NCBI RefSeq assembly: GCF_002240355.1
Contig: NZ_CP016353.1
Coordinates: 6,363,001 to 6,427,000, forward strand
Direction: 5' to 3'
DNA: 64,000 nucleotides
Source of the DNA: Prauserella marina
GTDB lineage: Bacteria; Actinomycetota; Actinomycetes; Mycobacteriales; Pseudonocardiaceae
In this document: positions 9,023-19,495 of the stretch, one piece after another
Position numbering within the stretch: the first letter of the stretch is position 1
Layout: every line of letters starts with the position of its first letter
Translations under genes and position numbers: made by a program
The notes under the pieces: generated by a model
What the model was told of the DNA's origin: nothing
The model's input: the letters and a program-made list of their open reading frames with translations, nothing else
The model's database searches: none

Positions 9023-9472
9023 TCAGTTCGCTCCGCCGACCCTGCGGATCAGCCTGGCCACGATCGACGAAACCACGAGCCAGAACAACGCCGCGATGCC
9101 GAAATTGACCAGAACCGAGAGTTTCGGATCCTCCGGCTGGAACAGATCGTGGAATCCGAGCGAGAGCGACCGCGACCAATCGGAGACGAAGGACACAATG
9201 CCGTTGTCCTGATTGGCCTCGCCGATCACGAAGATCACGTGCAGAACGAGTATCAACGCGAAGATCAGGCCGACCCAGCGGACGATTCCGGCGAGCAACC
9301 CCACCACTTGGTCCTTGACCGCACGCCAATCGGCACCCTTGCGTGACTGCTCGGGTTCCGGCTCGGGATTGCGGTACGTCGAAACCGCAGGCGACTGGGG
9401 AATCGGAGCCGGCGTCGTGGCTTGTGCCGGGGCTTCCTCGCCGGATTGCGTGCGCTCGGATTGCTCGCCCAT
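9023..9472 (-). CDS. Small membrane protein, two TM segments
   Basis: A 149-aa protein of unknown function. A Pro/Gln/Glu-rich cytoplasmic N-terminus (about residues 1-50) leads into a hydrophobic segment VGLLAGIVRWVGLIFALILVL (split by one turn), then a loop with FVSDWSRSLSLGFHDLF and a second hydrophobic helix near the C-terminus followed by RLIRR. ATG 9472 is preferred over 9502 by alignment to the acidic start MGEQSER. It is divergent from leuA and convergent with the nitroreductase. Similar proteins sit beside leuA in related genomes as far as I recall, but no role is known. Confidence 0.7.
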   Translation of the reverse strand: MGEQSERTQSGEEAPAQATTPAPIPQSPAVSTYRNPEPEPEQSRKGADWRAVKDQVVGLLAGIVRWVGLIFALILVLHVIFVIGEANQDNGIVSFVSDWSRSLSLGFHDLFQPEDPKLSVLVNFGIAALFWLVVSSIVARLIRRVGGAN

Positions 9473-9564
9473 GCCCCGCAGTTTCCCACGCTCGAAGCCC
9501 AAAAGCTACGTGCCGGTAACCAGTGAAATGGCGCACCGGTAACGGTTTGGATTCAAGCCCACCT

Positions 9565-9593
9565 TTCGTCGAGAGCGCGATCGTGGTTAAGCT
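9565..9593 (+). promoter_or_regulatory. leuA promoter
   Basis: -35 TTCGTC (9565-9570), 17-bp spacer, -10 TAAGCT (9588-9593). The start point falls at about 9600-9601, exactly on the GTG of the leader peptide, so the leader mRNA should be leaderless. Confidence 0.6.
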
Positions 9594-9600
9594 GGCCGAC

Positions 9601-9626
9601 GTGGCACGTGGTCTTCTGCTTCGCTG

Positions 9627-9642
<16 letters not shown>
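9601..9642 (+). CDS. leuA leader peptide (13 aa, three consecutive Leu codons)
   Basis: Short open frame MARGLLLRCRDGV starting at GTG 9601 and ending with TGA 9640-9642. The run of three Leu codons (CTT CTG CTT) is a classic ribosome-stall sensor for charged tRNA-Leu. It lies at the predicted transcript start and its last codons pair with the loop of a downstream hairpin. It resembles the leucine leader-peptide elements predicted upstream of actinobacterial leuA genes. Confidence 0.8.
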
Positions 9643-11517
<1,875 letters not shown>

Positions 11518-11550
11518 GGAGTTCTCAGCCACGCCCGCGTTGGCAAGGGT

Positions 11551-12159
11551 GTGGATGCATCGACGGTCTCGCTCGTTGTCCTGTTCGTCATCTCGGTGGT
11601 GCCCTTCGTGCCCACCGAGGTGACGCTGGTCGGCATGGGCGTACTCGCCGCTGACCAGGACACGTCGATCGCGCCGATCATCCTCGTCGCCGCCTCGGGC
11701 TGTCTACTCGGGGACTATCTGCTCTACGCGACCGGCCGGAAGACGGGCGGGGCAGCGCTCACAAGGCTGCGCAGGCGGCCGAGTGTCGAGGCGGGGTTGC
11801 TCTGGCTCAGCGCGCACATCGAACGCAGGCCGCTTCCCGTGCTCGTCGCGGCCCGCTGGCTGCCAGCTGGAGGAACGGTCGGTTCGCTGCTGGCAGGCAC
11901 ATTGCGGTGGCCTCGGGTGTTGTTTCTCGTCGCGTCGACCATCGGCGTGACATTGTGGTCGACCTACGCGGTGCTGCTCGGCTACCTCGGTGGCGCGATC
12001 ATGCGGGAGCCGGTGGTGAGCTTCGCGTTGTCGGCGGGCCTCGCGCTCGTGCTCGGCTCGGTGGCCGCGGCTGTGCTGCGCAGGCGGGCAGGGCATGATC
12101 TCGGCTATGCGCGCCGAACGACTGGTCGCCCTGCTGTTCACACTCCAGAGCAGGCGTAA
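11551..12159 (+). CDS. DedA-family membrane protein
   Basis: A 202-aa polytopic membrane protein of the DedA/SNARE-associated family, linked to lipid flipping and membrane homeostasis. Features include the re-entrant segment VVPFVPTEVTLVGMGVLAA with its conserved acidic residue, GCLLGDYLLYATGRKTG, and the second re-entrant loop ARWLPAGGTVGSLLAGTLRW with the family Arg and Gly residues. Starts at GTG 11551, 33 bases after leuA, possibly in the same transcript. Its 3' end overlaps the next gene by about 50 bases. Confidence 0.87.
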   Translation: MDASTVSLVVLFVISVVPFVPTEVTLVGMGVLAADQDTSIAPIILVAASGCLLGDYLLYATGRKTGGAALTRLRRRPSVEAGLLWLSAHIERRPLPVLVAARWLPAGGTVGSLLAGTLRWPRVLFLVASTIGVTLWSTYAVLLGYLGGAIMREPVVSFALSAGLALVLGSVAAAVLRRRAGHDLGYARRTTGRPAVHTPEQA

Positions 12160-13069
12160 CGCGACCGTTCCCGAACTGGCGACCGCGCTAGGGGTCTCCG
12201 AGCGGACGATGCACCGCGACATCGCCGCGTTGCAGGCATCGGGTGTTCCCTTGTGGACGGAGCAGGGACGGCACGGGGGTGTCCGGCTCGTCGAGGGCTG
12301 GCGATCCAGGCTCGACGGCCTCACCTCGCGCGAGGCCGTGGCGATCTTCGCGATGGGCGTGCCGAGGGCACTCGCCGAACTCGGCCTCGGCACCGCCGTT
12401 TCGGCCGCACACGCCAAACTCGCCGCGACGTTGCCCGCCCCGCTGCGGGAACAGGCCCAGCACCTCGCACAGCGATTCCATCTCGACGCGCCTGGCTGGT
12501 TCCGAGGCGAGGACGACACGGAACACCTCGCGGCCGTTGCCACCGCGGTGTGGGAACAGCGGCGAACCCGGATCGGCTACCGGCGTGGCGGCGATGTCGT
12601 CGAGCGGGACGCCGACCCGCTCGGCCTGGTCCTGAAGGCGGGGGTCTGGTATCTCGTGGCGAAGGTCGGCGCCGACATTCGCACGTACCGGGCAAGCCGG
12701 ATCGTCGGCACGACCGACCTCGGCGAGCGATTCGAGCGGCCTGCCGACTTCGACCTGGCCAGCTGGTGGCAGACCTCGTCCGTCCAATTCGAACGGTCAC
12801 TGCGAACACAGCGCGTGCGGTTGCGGTTGAGTGCGGCAGGCGTGCGTGCGCTTCCCGCCATCCTCGACACCGACCAGGCTCGCGAAGCCCTTGAGCAAGC
12901 CGGAAAACCCGGCGACGAGTGGACCGAGATCGAACTGGAGATGGAGGACATTCCCATCGCCGTCTCCCAGTTACTCGGCCTCGGCGCCGAAGTGGAGGTC
13001 CTCGCCCCACCCGCCGCGCGCTCCGCCTTCGCCGAGGCCGCGCGGCGGATGGCGGAACTTCACCGGTAA
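12107..13069 (+). CDS. WYL-domain helix-turn-helix regulator
   Basis: A 320-aa DeoR/WYL-type regulator. The N-terminal winged helix opens RAERLVALLFTLQSRRNATV and contains LATALGVSERTMHRDIAAL; the middle and C-terminal parts form WYL and WCX domains (DPLGLVLKAGVWYLVAKV, TYRASRIV). ATG 12107 is chosen by family alignment; ATG 12095 in the same frame is also possible. It overlaps dedA and ends ten bases into the convergent SDR gene. WYL domains bind ligands or nucleic acid; the target here is unknown. Confidence 0.88.
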   Translation: MRAERLVALLFTLQSRRNATVPELATALGVSERTMHRDIAALQASGVPLWTEQGRHGGVRLVEGWRSRLDGLTSREAVAIFAMGVPRALAELGLGTAVSAAHAKLAATLPAPLREQAQHLAQRFHLDAPGWFRGEDDTEHLAAVATAVWEQRRTRIGYRRGGDVVERDADPLGLVLKAGVWYLVAKVGADIRTYRASRIVGTTDLGERFERPADFDLASWWQTSSVQFERSLRTQRVRLRLSAAGVRALPAILDTDQAREALEQAGKPGDEWTEIELEMEDIPIAVSQLLGLGAEVEVLAPPAARSAFAEAARRMAELHR

Positions 13070-14013
13070 CCGGTGGTGTCGGCCGGTTTGCCGACGTCGA
13101 CGACCTCGTCGAGGTAGCGCCAGGAATCCGGCCTGCTGCCGTCGACGTCGTCGATGCCGTACCGCTTCGCGAGGTCACCACTGTTCAGGGTGCTTCCGGA
13201 GAACTCGTCGCGGTCAGGGTCAGCCGCGAACGCCGCGACGGCCCTTCCGGTGAACGTCGGCGTCTCCGAGATCGCAAAATGCGGGACCTGGCTCAACGCG
13301 TCCCTCCAGTTCTCCTCCGTCACGTCGTAGTGCTCCAGCATGGCTTCCGAACGCAGCCAGCGCGGGGTCACCGCCACCGCCGTGCAGCCGTACCCGGAGA
13401 GCTCGTGTGCCTGCCCCATCGCGAGGTGGTGTGCCGCGGCCTTGGCGACGTAGAAGGCGAGCGACGTCCCGACCCTGAACCGTGAGTTGTACTCGGCCGT
13501 GCCGTCGGTCATCTCGACCAGCAGTCCGCCGGGGTTGCGGATCAGCAGCGGCAACAGATGATGACTGGTGATGATGTGCGCGTCGATGCCGAGGCGGATC
13601 ATCCGCAGGGAATCGGCAAGCGAGTGCTCCCACACCGGTTGTTCCCAGCCGAGGTAGTTGTCGCCGCCCCACAGGCCGTCGACCAGGATGTCCAACCTGC
13701 CTTGTTCGGTGTCGACGCGTTCGGCGAGCGCCCGTACCTGGCCGGGATCGAGGTGGTCGGTGCGAACGGCGATGCCACGCCCGCCTGCCTCGGTGATCAG
13801 CTCGACGGTTCCCTCGATCGTTTCCGCGCGCCCTACCTCGGAGCGGACGATCCCGTCGGAGGTGCGCGCCCCATCACCGGCGGGCGGTGGAGCTGCCGAT
13901 GTCCGCCCGGTGACGTAGACCGTGGCGCCGTTGCGGCCGAGTTCGGTGGCGATCGCCCTGCTTGCTCCCCTCGTGCCACCCGCGACCAGCGCGACCTTGC
14001 CTTCGAGTCTCAT
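13060..14013 (-). CDS. Short-chain dehydrogenase/reductase
   Basis: NAD(P)-dependent SDR of 317 aa. Rossmann motif GGTRGASRAIATEL near the N-terminus and catalytic Tyr/Lys in YVAKAAAH. It starts at ATG 14013 (MRLEGKVALVAGG). The frame remains open upstream to 14250 through a His/Thr-rich stretch, but that part is an 18-bp tandem repeat, not protein-like coding sequence. It is longer than classical 250-aa SDRs. Convergent with the WYL regulator; substrate unknown. Confidence 0.88.
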   Translation of the reverse strand: MRLEGKVALVAGGTRGASRAIATELGRNGATVYVTGRTSAAPPPAGDGARTSDGIVRSEVGRAETIEGTVELITEAGGRGIAVRTDHLDPGQVRALAERVDTEQGRLDILVDGLWGGDNYLGWEQPVWEHSLADSLRMIRLGIDAHIITSHHLLPLLIRNPGGLLVEMTDGTAEYNSRFRVGTSLAFYVAKAAAHHLAMGQAHELSGYGCTAVAVTPRWLRSEAMLEHYDVTEENWRDALSQVPHFAISETPTFTGRAVAAFAADPDRDEFSGSTLNSGDLAKRYGIDDVDGSRPDSWRYLDEVVDVGKPADTTGYR

Positions 14014-14091
14014 GTTCGAGCGCGCGTGGGTGGCCGGGCGCCTGTGCGCGTGGGCGGCAGAGTCCGCGTGGGCGGCCGGGCGCCTGTGCGC

Positions 14092-14163
14092 GTGAGTGTC
14101 CGTGTGCGCGTGAGTGTCCGTGTGCGGGTGAGTGTCCGTGTGCGGGTGAGTGTTCGGGTGCCT
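14092..14163. repeat. 18-bp tandem repeat, four units
   Basis: Units GTGAGTGTCCGTGTGCGC/G at 14092, 14110, 14128 and a diverged fourth at 14146, preceded by degenerate GTGGGCGGCCGGGCGCCT-like copies from about 14033. It lies just upstream of the SDR start and could hold its promoter; no coding is evident. Confidence 0.85.
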
Positions 14164-14236
14164 GTCCATGTGGCCACGGTGTCCCCGAACCCTGACACCT
14201 GCCGACAACGTTTCGTCCGCGAGTCCCTCACCCACG

Positions 14237-14352
14237 CGCGAGTCCCGCACTCAGGTCGTCGAGATCCGCGTTCGCGACGGCGAGATCCGCACTCAGGACG
14301 TCGACATCCGCGTTCGCGACGTCGACATCCGCACTCAGGTCAGCGAGATCTG
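14237..14352 (+). repeat. 21-bp tandem repeat array A, forward (five units)
   Basis: After a lead GCGCGAGTCCCG, five contiguous 21-bp units begin at 14248, 14269, 14290, 14311 and 14332. Odd units are CACTCAGGTCG-CGAGATCCG-like, even units CGTTCGCGACG-CGA-ATCCG-like. The same unit recurs near 25.0 and 43.5 kb. Confidence 0.9.
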
Positions 14353-14383
14353 CCGCCAGATCCAACCACCGGCCCACCTCCCG

Positions 14384-14488
14384 AATGCGCATCTCGCCAT
14401 CCCCGACGCAGAACTCACCATCCCGAACGCAGACGTCGGCCGCACCAACGCAGATCTCGACGGCCTGGACGCAGATCTCGACGGCACG
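14384..14488 (-). repeat. 21-bp tandem repeat array A, inverted half (five units)
   Basis: Five contiguous 21-bp units start at 14384, 14405, 14426, 14447 and 14468 (best form AACGCAGATCTCGACGGCCTG). They read as the complement-orientation version of the forward array and are separated from it by 31 bases. Together with the remainder of 14014-14581 this is a gene-free stretch; 14489-14581 holds a short direct repeat around GCGAGGCTCCCCGGCGGC. Confidence 0.8.
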
Positions 14489-14581
14489 GACCGGGGGCTC
14501 GCGAGGCTCCCCGGCGGCCCAGCCCTGCGAGGCTCCCCGGCGGCTGGCGGCCTGCGAGACCCGCCGGCCCCGGCCTGCGGC

Positions 14582-15478
14582 CTACTCGGAGCCCATCTCG
14601 GCGGCTTCGGTCCGCAAGGCATCCAGCACGGCGGACACGGCGGGACGCGGGGCTCCCAACCGCAACACCGCCTCGACATGGCGCGCGGCACGGATCCCGG
14701 CCAGCGGCCTCCGCAGCACCCTTCCGGTGTCCATTGTGTACCTCGGCAGCAGCGCGATGCCGTGCCCGGACGCGACAAGCGTCTCCGTGATCCGGAAGTC
14801 GTTGAACCGGTACACGACCTTCGGCCGGACCCCGGTACGGATGGCCACCGACCGCAGTACGTCGTCGACGGGAAAGCCGACATCTACGCTGATCCAGGTC
14901 TCGGCCGCAAGGTCACCCAGTTCGACCCTTTCCCGCCCGCCAAGCGGATGACCGATAGGCAGCGCGACGTCGAGTGGTTCCCGCAGCAGATGAACGACCT
15001 GTAGCCGTTCGGCCCCGAACGGTGTCGCGTACTCGTCCCGGTGAGTCACCACGACATCGAAGTCGGCGAGCAGGCGCGGCACCTCCGGCGGCGTCATGTC
15101 GACATCGGCGACGTCGACATCCAGTCCTTCGAAGGTCGCGAACCGATCGAGCAGTCCCGGCAGCAGCATCAACGCCGCCGAGGGGAACATCGCCAACCGC
15201 ACTCTGCCTCGCGGCGCGCTGCGGTAGACGTCCAGCTCGGCCTCTGCCCTTTCGAGCGCGGCGAGCACGTCGTCGGCCCTCGCCACGAGTGCCCGGCCCA
15301 CATCGGTGAGCCGCAGTCCTCGGCCCGCCTGCTCGGTGAGCGGCAGTCCGACCTCGGCCTGCAACGCGCGCAATTGCTGGGACACGGCCGACGGCGTGCA
15401 GTGCAGCGCTTCGGCCGCCGCGGTCACGCTGCCGCGGTCGGCGAACTCCCGCAGCGTCCTGAGCCTGCCGATATCCAT
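14582..15478 (-). CDS. LysR-family regulator
   Basis: A 298-aa regulator. The N-terminal HTH (MDIGRLRTLREFADRGSV, AAEALHCTPSAVSQQLRAL) is followed by a LysR substrate-binding domain (RVRLAMFPSAALMLLPGLL to GHGIALLPRY). ATG 15478 is used; GTG 15481 is one codon earlier. It is divergent from the EamA exporter gene with 81 bases between them, and a perfect TTGAA-type dyad lies in that gap. It probably activates or represses the exporter in response to its substrate. Confidence 0.9.
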   Translation of the reverse strand: MDIGRLRTLREFADRGSVTAAAEALHCTPSAVSQQLRALQAEVGLPLTEQAGRGLRLTDVGRALVARADDVLAALERAEAELDVYRSAPRGRVRLAMFPSAALMLLPGLLDRFATFEGLDVDVADVDMTPPEVPRLLADFDVVVTHRDEYATPFGAERLQVVHLLREPLDVALPIGHPLGGRERVELGDLAAETWISVDVGFPVDDVLRSVAIRTGVRPKVVYRFNDFRITETLVASGHGIALLPRYTMDTGRVLRRPLAGIRAARHVEAVLRLGAPRPAVSAVLDALRTEAAEMGSE

Positions 15479-15505
15479 CACGACAGTGAAGCACGACTAC
15501 AAGGT

Positions 15506-15536
15506 CCTTGAAAACATTCTCGCTGGTACTTCAAGG
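15506..15536. promoter_or_regulatory. Probable LysR operator
   Basis: Perfect 7-bp inverted repeat CCTTGAA (15506-15512) / TTCAAGG (15530-15536) in the divergent lysR-eamA gap. Position and symmetry suit a LysR-family site; not proven. Confidence 0.6.
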
Positions 15537-15559
15537 TTAGCTGGCACAAGCTATAAGGT

Positions 15560-16477
15560 GTGCCCACCCGAGACAGATTGCTGGCCGCATTCGTCGCACT
15601 ACTCTGGGGCTGCAATTTCCTGGCCATGCACGCGATGCTGGAGCATTTCCCTCCGCTGCTGGCCGGGGCTCTGCGGTTCCTCGTCATCGCGATCCCGACC
15701 GTCATCCTCATTCCCCGCCCCAAGGTCAAGCTGCTGCTGCTGCTCGGTTTCGGCCTGGGGTTCGGGACCTTCCAGTTCGCCTTCCTCTTCGTCGCGCTCG
15801 ACATCGGCATGCCGACCGGGCTGGCATCCCTGGTACTCCAGGCACAGGCTCCGTTCACGGTCTTGCTTGGCGCCTTGTTCCTGAAGGAGAAACTGACCGC
15901 GTGGCAGGTCGGCGGCATCCTCCTGGCAGTAGCCGGCATGATCGTCATCGCCTGGCAGCGCGCGGAAAATGCCGCGTTGATACCGGTCCTCCTCACCCTC
16001 GGCGGCGCGTTGAGCTGGGCGACGGGCAACCTGTGCGCACGCAAGGCGAAACCGGACAATCCACTTCACCTGACGCTGTGGATATCGATCGTCCCTCCGA
16101 TTCCCATGTTCGTGCTCTCGACGATCGTCGAAGGGCCCGCCGAGCAGTGGCAGGCGCTTTCCACACTCGGCAGCCCCGGAACCTGGCTTCCCATCGCCGC
16201 GTTCTTCTACGTCGTGTTGCTGGGAACGGTCGTCGGCTCCGGCATCTGGACCGGCTTGATGCGGCGCAACCCCGCGAGCACGGTCGCACCGTTCTCGCTG
16301 CTGGTTCCCGTTGTCGGCATGACGTTGTCGTTCCTCGTGCTGGGCGAACGGCCGAGCGGGCTGGAGATCGCGGCGAGCGTGGTGGTGGTCAGCGGCGTCC
16401 TGCTGGGTTCACTGCGCCGACGCGGCAGATCGAAGGATGCCGATCCCGTTCTCGCCGCCGATCCGGTGCGTTCCTAG
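15560..16477 (+). CDS. EamA-family (DMT) exporter
   Basis: A 305-aa drug/metabolite transporter with two EamA repeats of five helices each. The first repeat runs [16 protein letters not shown] to [20 protein letters not shown], and the second from [20 protein letters not shown] to [19 protein letters not shown]; the ALFLKEKL and LVLGERPS loops are the repeated EamA signature. The start is GTG 15560. Similar proteins export amino acids or their derivatives. The stop overlaps that of the convergent ABC gene at CTAG. Confidence 0.87.
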   Translation: MPTRDRLLAAFVALLWGCNFLAMHAMLEHFPPLLAGALRFLVIAIPTVILIPRPKVKLLLLLGFGLGFGTFQFAFLFVALDIGMPTGLASLVLQAQAPFTVLLGALFLKEKLTAWQVGGILLAVAGMIVIAWQRAENAALIPVLLTLGGALSWATGNLCARKAKPDNPLHLTLWISIVPPIPMFVLSTIVEGPAEQWQALSTLGSPGTWLPIAAFFYVVLLGTVVGSGIWTGLMRRNPASTVAPFSLLVPVVGMTLSFLVLGERPSGLEIAASVVVVSGVLLGSLRRRGRSKDADPVLAADPVRS

Positions 16478-17574
16478 ATCACCTCGGTGACCGAAGCCGC
16501 GGCCGAAGGCACGTCCCGATCGAACGTGGTGTCCGCTTCGACGAGGACCGCCTCGACGCTGTGCGGGGTGATCAACCCCGCCTCGATGTCCTCCGCGAAG
16601 TGGCAAGCGACCCGGTGCCCGTCGCCGAGTCTGCGCAGTTCGGGACGTTCGGTGTCGCAACGGGTCGGCTGCCGCCACGGGCAGCGCGTGTGGAACCGGC
16701 AGCCGGAAGGCGGAGCGGCAGGCGAGGGCAGGTCGCCTGCCAGCAGGATCTGCTCTCTGTTGTCCTCCACGACGGGGTCGGGGACCGGAATCGCCGAAAG
16801 CAACGCCCTCGTGTAGGGGTGCATGGGTTGCGCGTAGAGGGTGTCGGCGTCAGCCTCCTCGACGAGCGAGCCGAGATACATCACGCCGATCCGGTCGGAG
16901 ATGTGCCTGACGACCGCGAGATCGTGCGCGATGACGAGATAGGTGAGCCCGAATTCCTGCTGTAGTTGTTCGAGCAGGTTCAACACTTGCGCCTGCACCG
17001 ACACGTCCAAAGCGGACACCGGTTCGTCGGCGACGATGAGGTCGGGACGTAGTGCCAGCGCTCTCGCGATACCGATGCGCTGGCGCTGACCTCCCGAGAA
17101 CTCGTGTGGATACTTGCGCAGCGCGCTCTCCGGAAGCCCCACGGCGGAAAGCAGTTCCTTGACCTTGTCCCTGCTTTCCTTCTTGCCCTTGTCGAGCCCG
17201 TGTGCCCGCATTCCCTCCACGATGATCGATTCGACCGACTGCCGAGGATCCAAACTGGACAGTGGATCTTGGAAGATCATCTGCATCCTGCTGCGGAGTT
17301 TGCGCAGTTCCTCGCCCTTGAGCTTGCCGACGTCGATGCCGTCGAACCGCACCTCGCCACCGGTCGGTTCCACCAGCCTCAGCAAACCCCTGCCGAGCGT
17401 TGTCTTTCCACACCCAGACTCGCCGACGAGACCGTAGGTCTCGCCACGCTCGATGGTCAGATCGACCCCGTCGACCGCATAGACGTGACCGATGGTGCGG
17501 TCGAGGACGATCCCGCGCTTGATGGGAAAGTGAACCTTGAAGTCCTTCAAGGTCACCAGCGGTTCTTCGGTCAT
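16474..17574 (-). CDS. dppF: Dipeptide/oligopeptide ABC transporter ATP-binding protein (DppF type)
   Basis: Second ATPase of a peptide/nickel-type ABC importer, 366 aa. Walker [10 protein letters not shown], signature [15 protein letters not shown], and Walker [13 protein letters not shown]; the C-terminal oligo_HPY extension begins [12 protein letters not shown] and includes the Cys-containing [19 protein letters not shown] 17574 overlaps the dppD stop (ATGA), and the longer open frame upstream is just dppD in another frame. Last gene of the five-gene operon. Confidence 0.93.
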   Translation of the reverse strand: MTEEPLVTLKDFKVHFPIKRGIVLDRTIGHVYAVDGVDLTIERGETYGLVGESGCGKTTLGRGLLRLVEPTGGEVRFDGIDVGKLKGEELRKLRSRMQMIFQDPLSSLDPRQSVESIIVEGMRAHGLDKGKKESRDKVKELLSAVGLPESALRKYPHEFSGGQRQRIGIARALALRPDLIVADEPVSALDVSVQAQVLNLLEQLQQEFGLTYLVIAHDLAVVRHISDRIGVMYLGSLVEEADADTLYAQPMHPYTRALLSAIPVPDPVVEDNREQILLAGDLPSPAAPPSGCRFHTRCPWRQPTRCDTERPELRRLGDGHRVACHFAEDIEAGLITPHSVEAVLVEADTTFDRDVPSAAASVTEVI

Positions 17575-18560
17575 CGGGCTCCCTCCGGCACGGCGACGTC
17601 GACCGGGTTGTGGCAACGCAGCATTCCGGCTCCGTCCGGAACGAGTTCCGGCGGTTCGTTCCGACACTGTTCCGTCGCGTTCGGACAGCGCGGCGCGAAG
17701 GCGCACCCCTCTTCCCACGCGAGGTTGTCGGCGACCGATCCCCTGATCGGAATCAGCTTGTCACCCCTCGCGGCATCGAGCCGGGGGATGGAGGCCAGCA
17801 GGCCGTGCGTATAGGGGTGTCGCGCGGTCGCGAACAGCGCGTGCCGTTCGGCTCGCTCGACGATCCTCCCGCCGTACATGACGTTGACCTCATCGCACAA
17901 ACCGGCGACGACACCGAGATCATGCGTGATCATGATGAGCGCGGTTCCCGTCTCCGAGACCAATTCGGACAGCAACGCGAGGATCTGAGCCTGAATCGTC
18001 ACGTCGAGCGCGGTGGTCGGCTCGTCGGCGATGAGCAGTTTCGGCCTGCACGCCAACGCGATCGCGATCAGCGCGCGTTGCCGCATCCCACCGGAAAGCT
18101 GGTGTGGATACTCCGAGACCCTTCGCCCCGGATCGGGAAGCCCGACCCTGTTCAGCAACTCGACAGCCTCGACGCGCGCCTGCTTGCGGGACATCCCGCG
18201 ATGCCGTTCGAGTACCTCGGTGATCTGTAGTCCGATCGAGATCACCGGATTCAACGAGGAGAGCGGATCCTGGAAGACCATACCCAGGTCCTTACCCCTG
18301 CGATCCCTGAGCTGCCGCTCCGTCAGGGTCAGCAAATCGGTATCCGAAAAGGACACTGAGCCACTGACCTGCGCTCCCCGCTTCGGCAACAACCCCATGA
18401 TCGCCAGCGAGGTCACGGATTTCCCGCTGCCGGATTCCCCGACGAGACCGACCGTTTGCCCTGGCTCGACCGAAAAGCTCACCTTGTCGACCGCGGTGAA
18501 CGGGCGGGCACGCTTGCGGGTGAAGACGACGCTGAGGTCGCGGACGTCCAGTAGTGCCAT
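17571..18560 (-). CDS. dppD: Dipeptide/oligopeptide ABC transporter ATP-binding protein (DppD type)
   Basis: First ATPase of the importer, 329 aa. Walker [10 protein letters not shown], signature [15 protein letters not shown], Walker [13 protein letters not shown], switch His in MITHDLGVV, and the C-terminal [12 protein letters not shown] with a four-Cys [14 protein letters not shown] stretch seen in peptide-transporter ATPases. Starts at ATG 18560, five bases after dppC, and overlaps dppF by four bases, so expression is coupled. Confidence 0.93.
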   Translation of the reverse strand: MALLDVRDLSVVFTRKRARPFTAVDKVSFSVEPGQTVGLVGESGSGKSVTSLAIMGLLPKRGAQVSGSVSFSDTDLLTLTERQLRDRRGKDLGMVFQDPLSSLNPVISIGLQITEVLERHRGMSRKQARVEAVELLNRVGLPDPGRRVSEYPHQLSGGMRQRALIAIALACRPKLLIADEPTTALDVTIQAQILALLSELVSETGTALIMITHDLGVVAGLCDEVNVMYGGRIVERAERHALFATARHPYTHGLLASIPRLDAARGDKLIPIRGSVADNLAWEEGCAFAPRCPNATEQCRNEPPELVPDGAGMLRCHNPVDVAVPEGAR

Positions 18561-18565
18561 GGCCG

Positions 18566-19495
18566 CTACCGCCTGTTCTTGGGGTCGAGCGCTTCCCGCA
18601 TGGACTCACCGAGCAGCGTGAAGCCGAGCGCCACGATGATGATCGCGATGGCGGGATAGAACGCGAGTTCCGGCTTCACACTCAGCAAATCCTGCGAGTT
18701 ACCGAGCATGAGTCCCCATTCGGCACGACGCCAGTCGGTGTCTCCCAGTCCGAGGAACGACAGCGCCGCCGCGTCGATGATCGCGGTCGCGAGTGTCAAT
18801 GTCGCCTGGACGATCACCGGTCCAACCGAATTGGGCAGCATGTGCCTGAGCACGATCGTCCTGCGTCGCACGCCGAGCGCCGTCGCGGCAAGTACGTGGT
18901 CACTCGATCTTTGCGCGATCATCGACCCTCTGAGCAACCTGGCGAAGACAGGGACACCGACCATCGCCACGGCGATGATCACCGTCCACTGGTTGCCGCT
19001 CGCGAAGAGCGCCGCGATGGAGATGGCGAGCAGCAGCGACGGGATCGAGAGCAGGATGTCGGTGAACCGCATCAGTACCGTGTCGATCCAGCCGCCGAAG
19101 GCGCCCGCGATCCCGCCGATGATCATGCCGATGGTGACGCCGATGATGGTCGCACCGACGCCGACGATCAGCGTCTGCCGCGCTCCCGCGAGCAGCCGCG
19201 AGAAGAAGTCGTAACCGTTCTGGTCGCTGCCGAGGAGGAACCCTGGCATCGGACCGGGAATGTTGGTCGGGGTGAGCTGCGCCTGCAGTTCGGGATAGGG
19301 AATGAAGGGATCTTTCGGCGCGAGCAACGGCGCGAAGATCGCGAGCAATACGAAGGCCGCGATGATGCACGCACCGAGGATGGCCACCGGGTTGCTCGCC
19401 ATGCGCCTCAGCGCGTCCTTGGCGAGACTCGTTCCGCCCTCTGCCAGTTCGTCGATCCGGTCAGCCTTGCGGCTGAACAGTTTTGGTCCAGTCAT
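18566..19495 (-). CDS. dppC: Dipeptide ABC transporter permease (DppC type)
   Basis: Inner-membrane permease of 309 aa. The N-terminal region (ALRRMASNPVAILGACIIAAFV) is the OppC_N helix, and the BPD_transp_1 domain ends with the EAA loop ATALGVRRRTIVLRHMLPN. ATG 19495 overlaps the dppB stop (ATGA). A longer frame upstream is a shadow of dppB. Confidence 0.92.
   Translation of the reverse strand: MTGPKLFSRKADRIDELAEGGTSLAKDALRRMASNPVAILGACIIAAFVLLAIFAPLLAPKDPFIPYPELQAQLTPTNIPGPMPGFLLGSDQNGYDFFSRLLAGARQTLIVGVGATIIGVTIGMIIGGIAGAFGGWIDTVLMRFTDILLSIPSLLLAISIAALFASGNQWTVIIAVAMVGVPVFARLLRGSMIAQRSSDHVLAATALGVRRRTIVLRHMLPNSVGPVIVQATLTLATAIIDAAALSFLGLGDTDWRRAEWGLMLGNSQDLLSVKPELAFYPAIAIIIVALGFTLLGESMREALDPKNRR

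Noticed and set aside
14014-14250. N-terminal extension of the SDR gene (His/Thr-rich)
   Set aside because: The stretch is 18-bp tandem repeat DNA; the SDR fold starts cleanly at ATG 14013.
14237-14488. CRISPR array
   Set aside because: Units are contiguous 21-mers with no unique spacers and no cas genes nearby.
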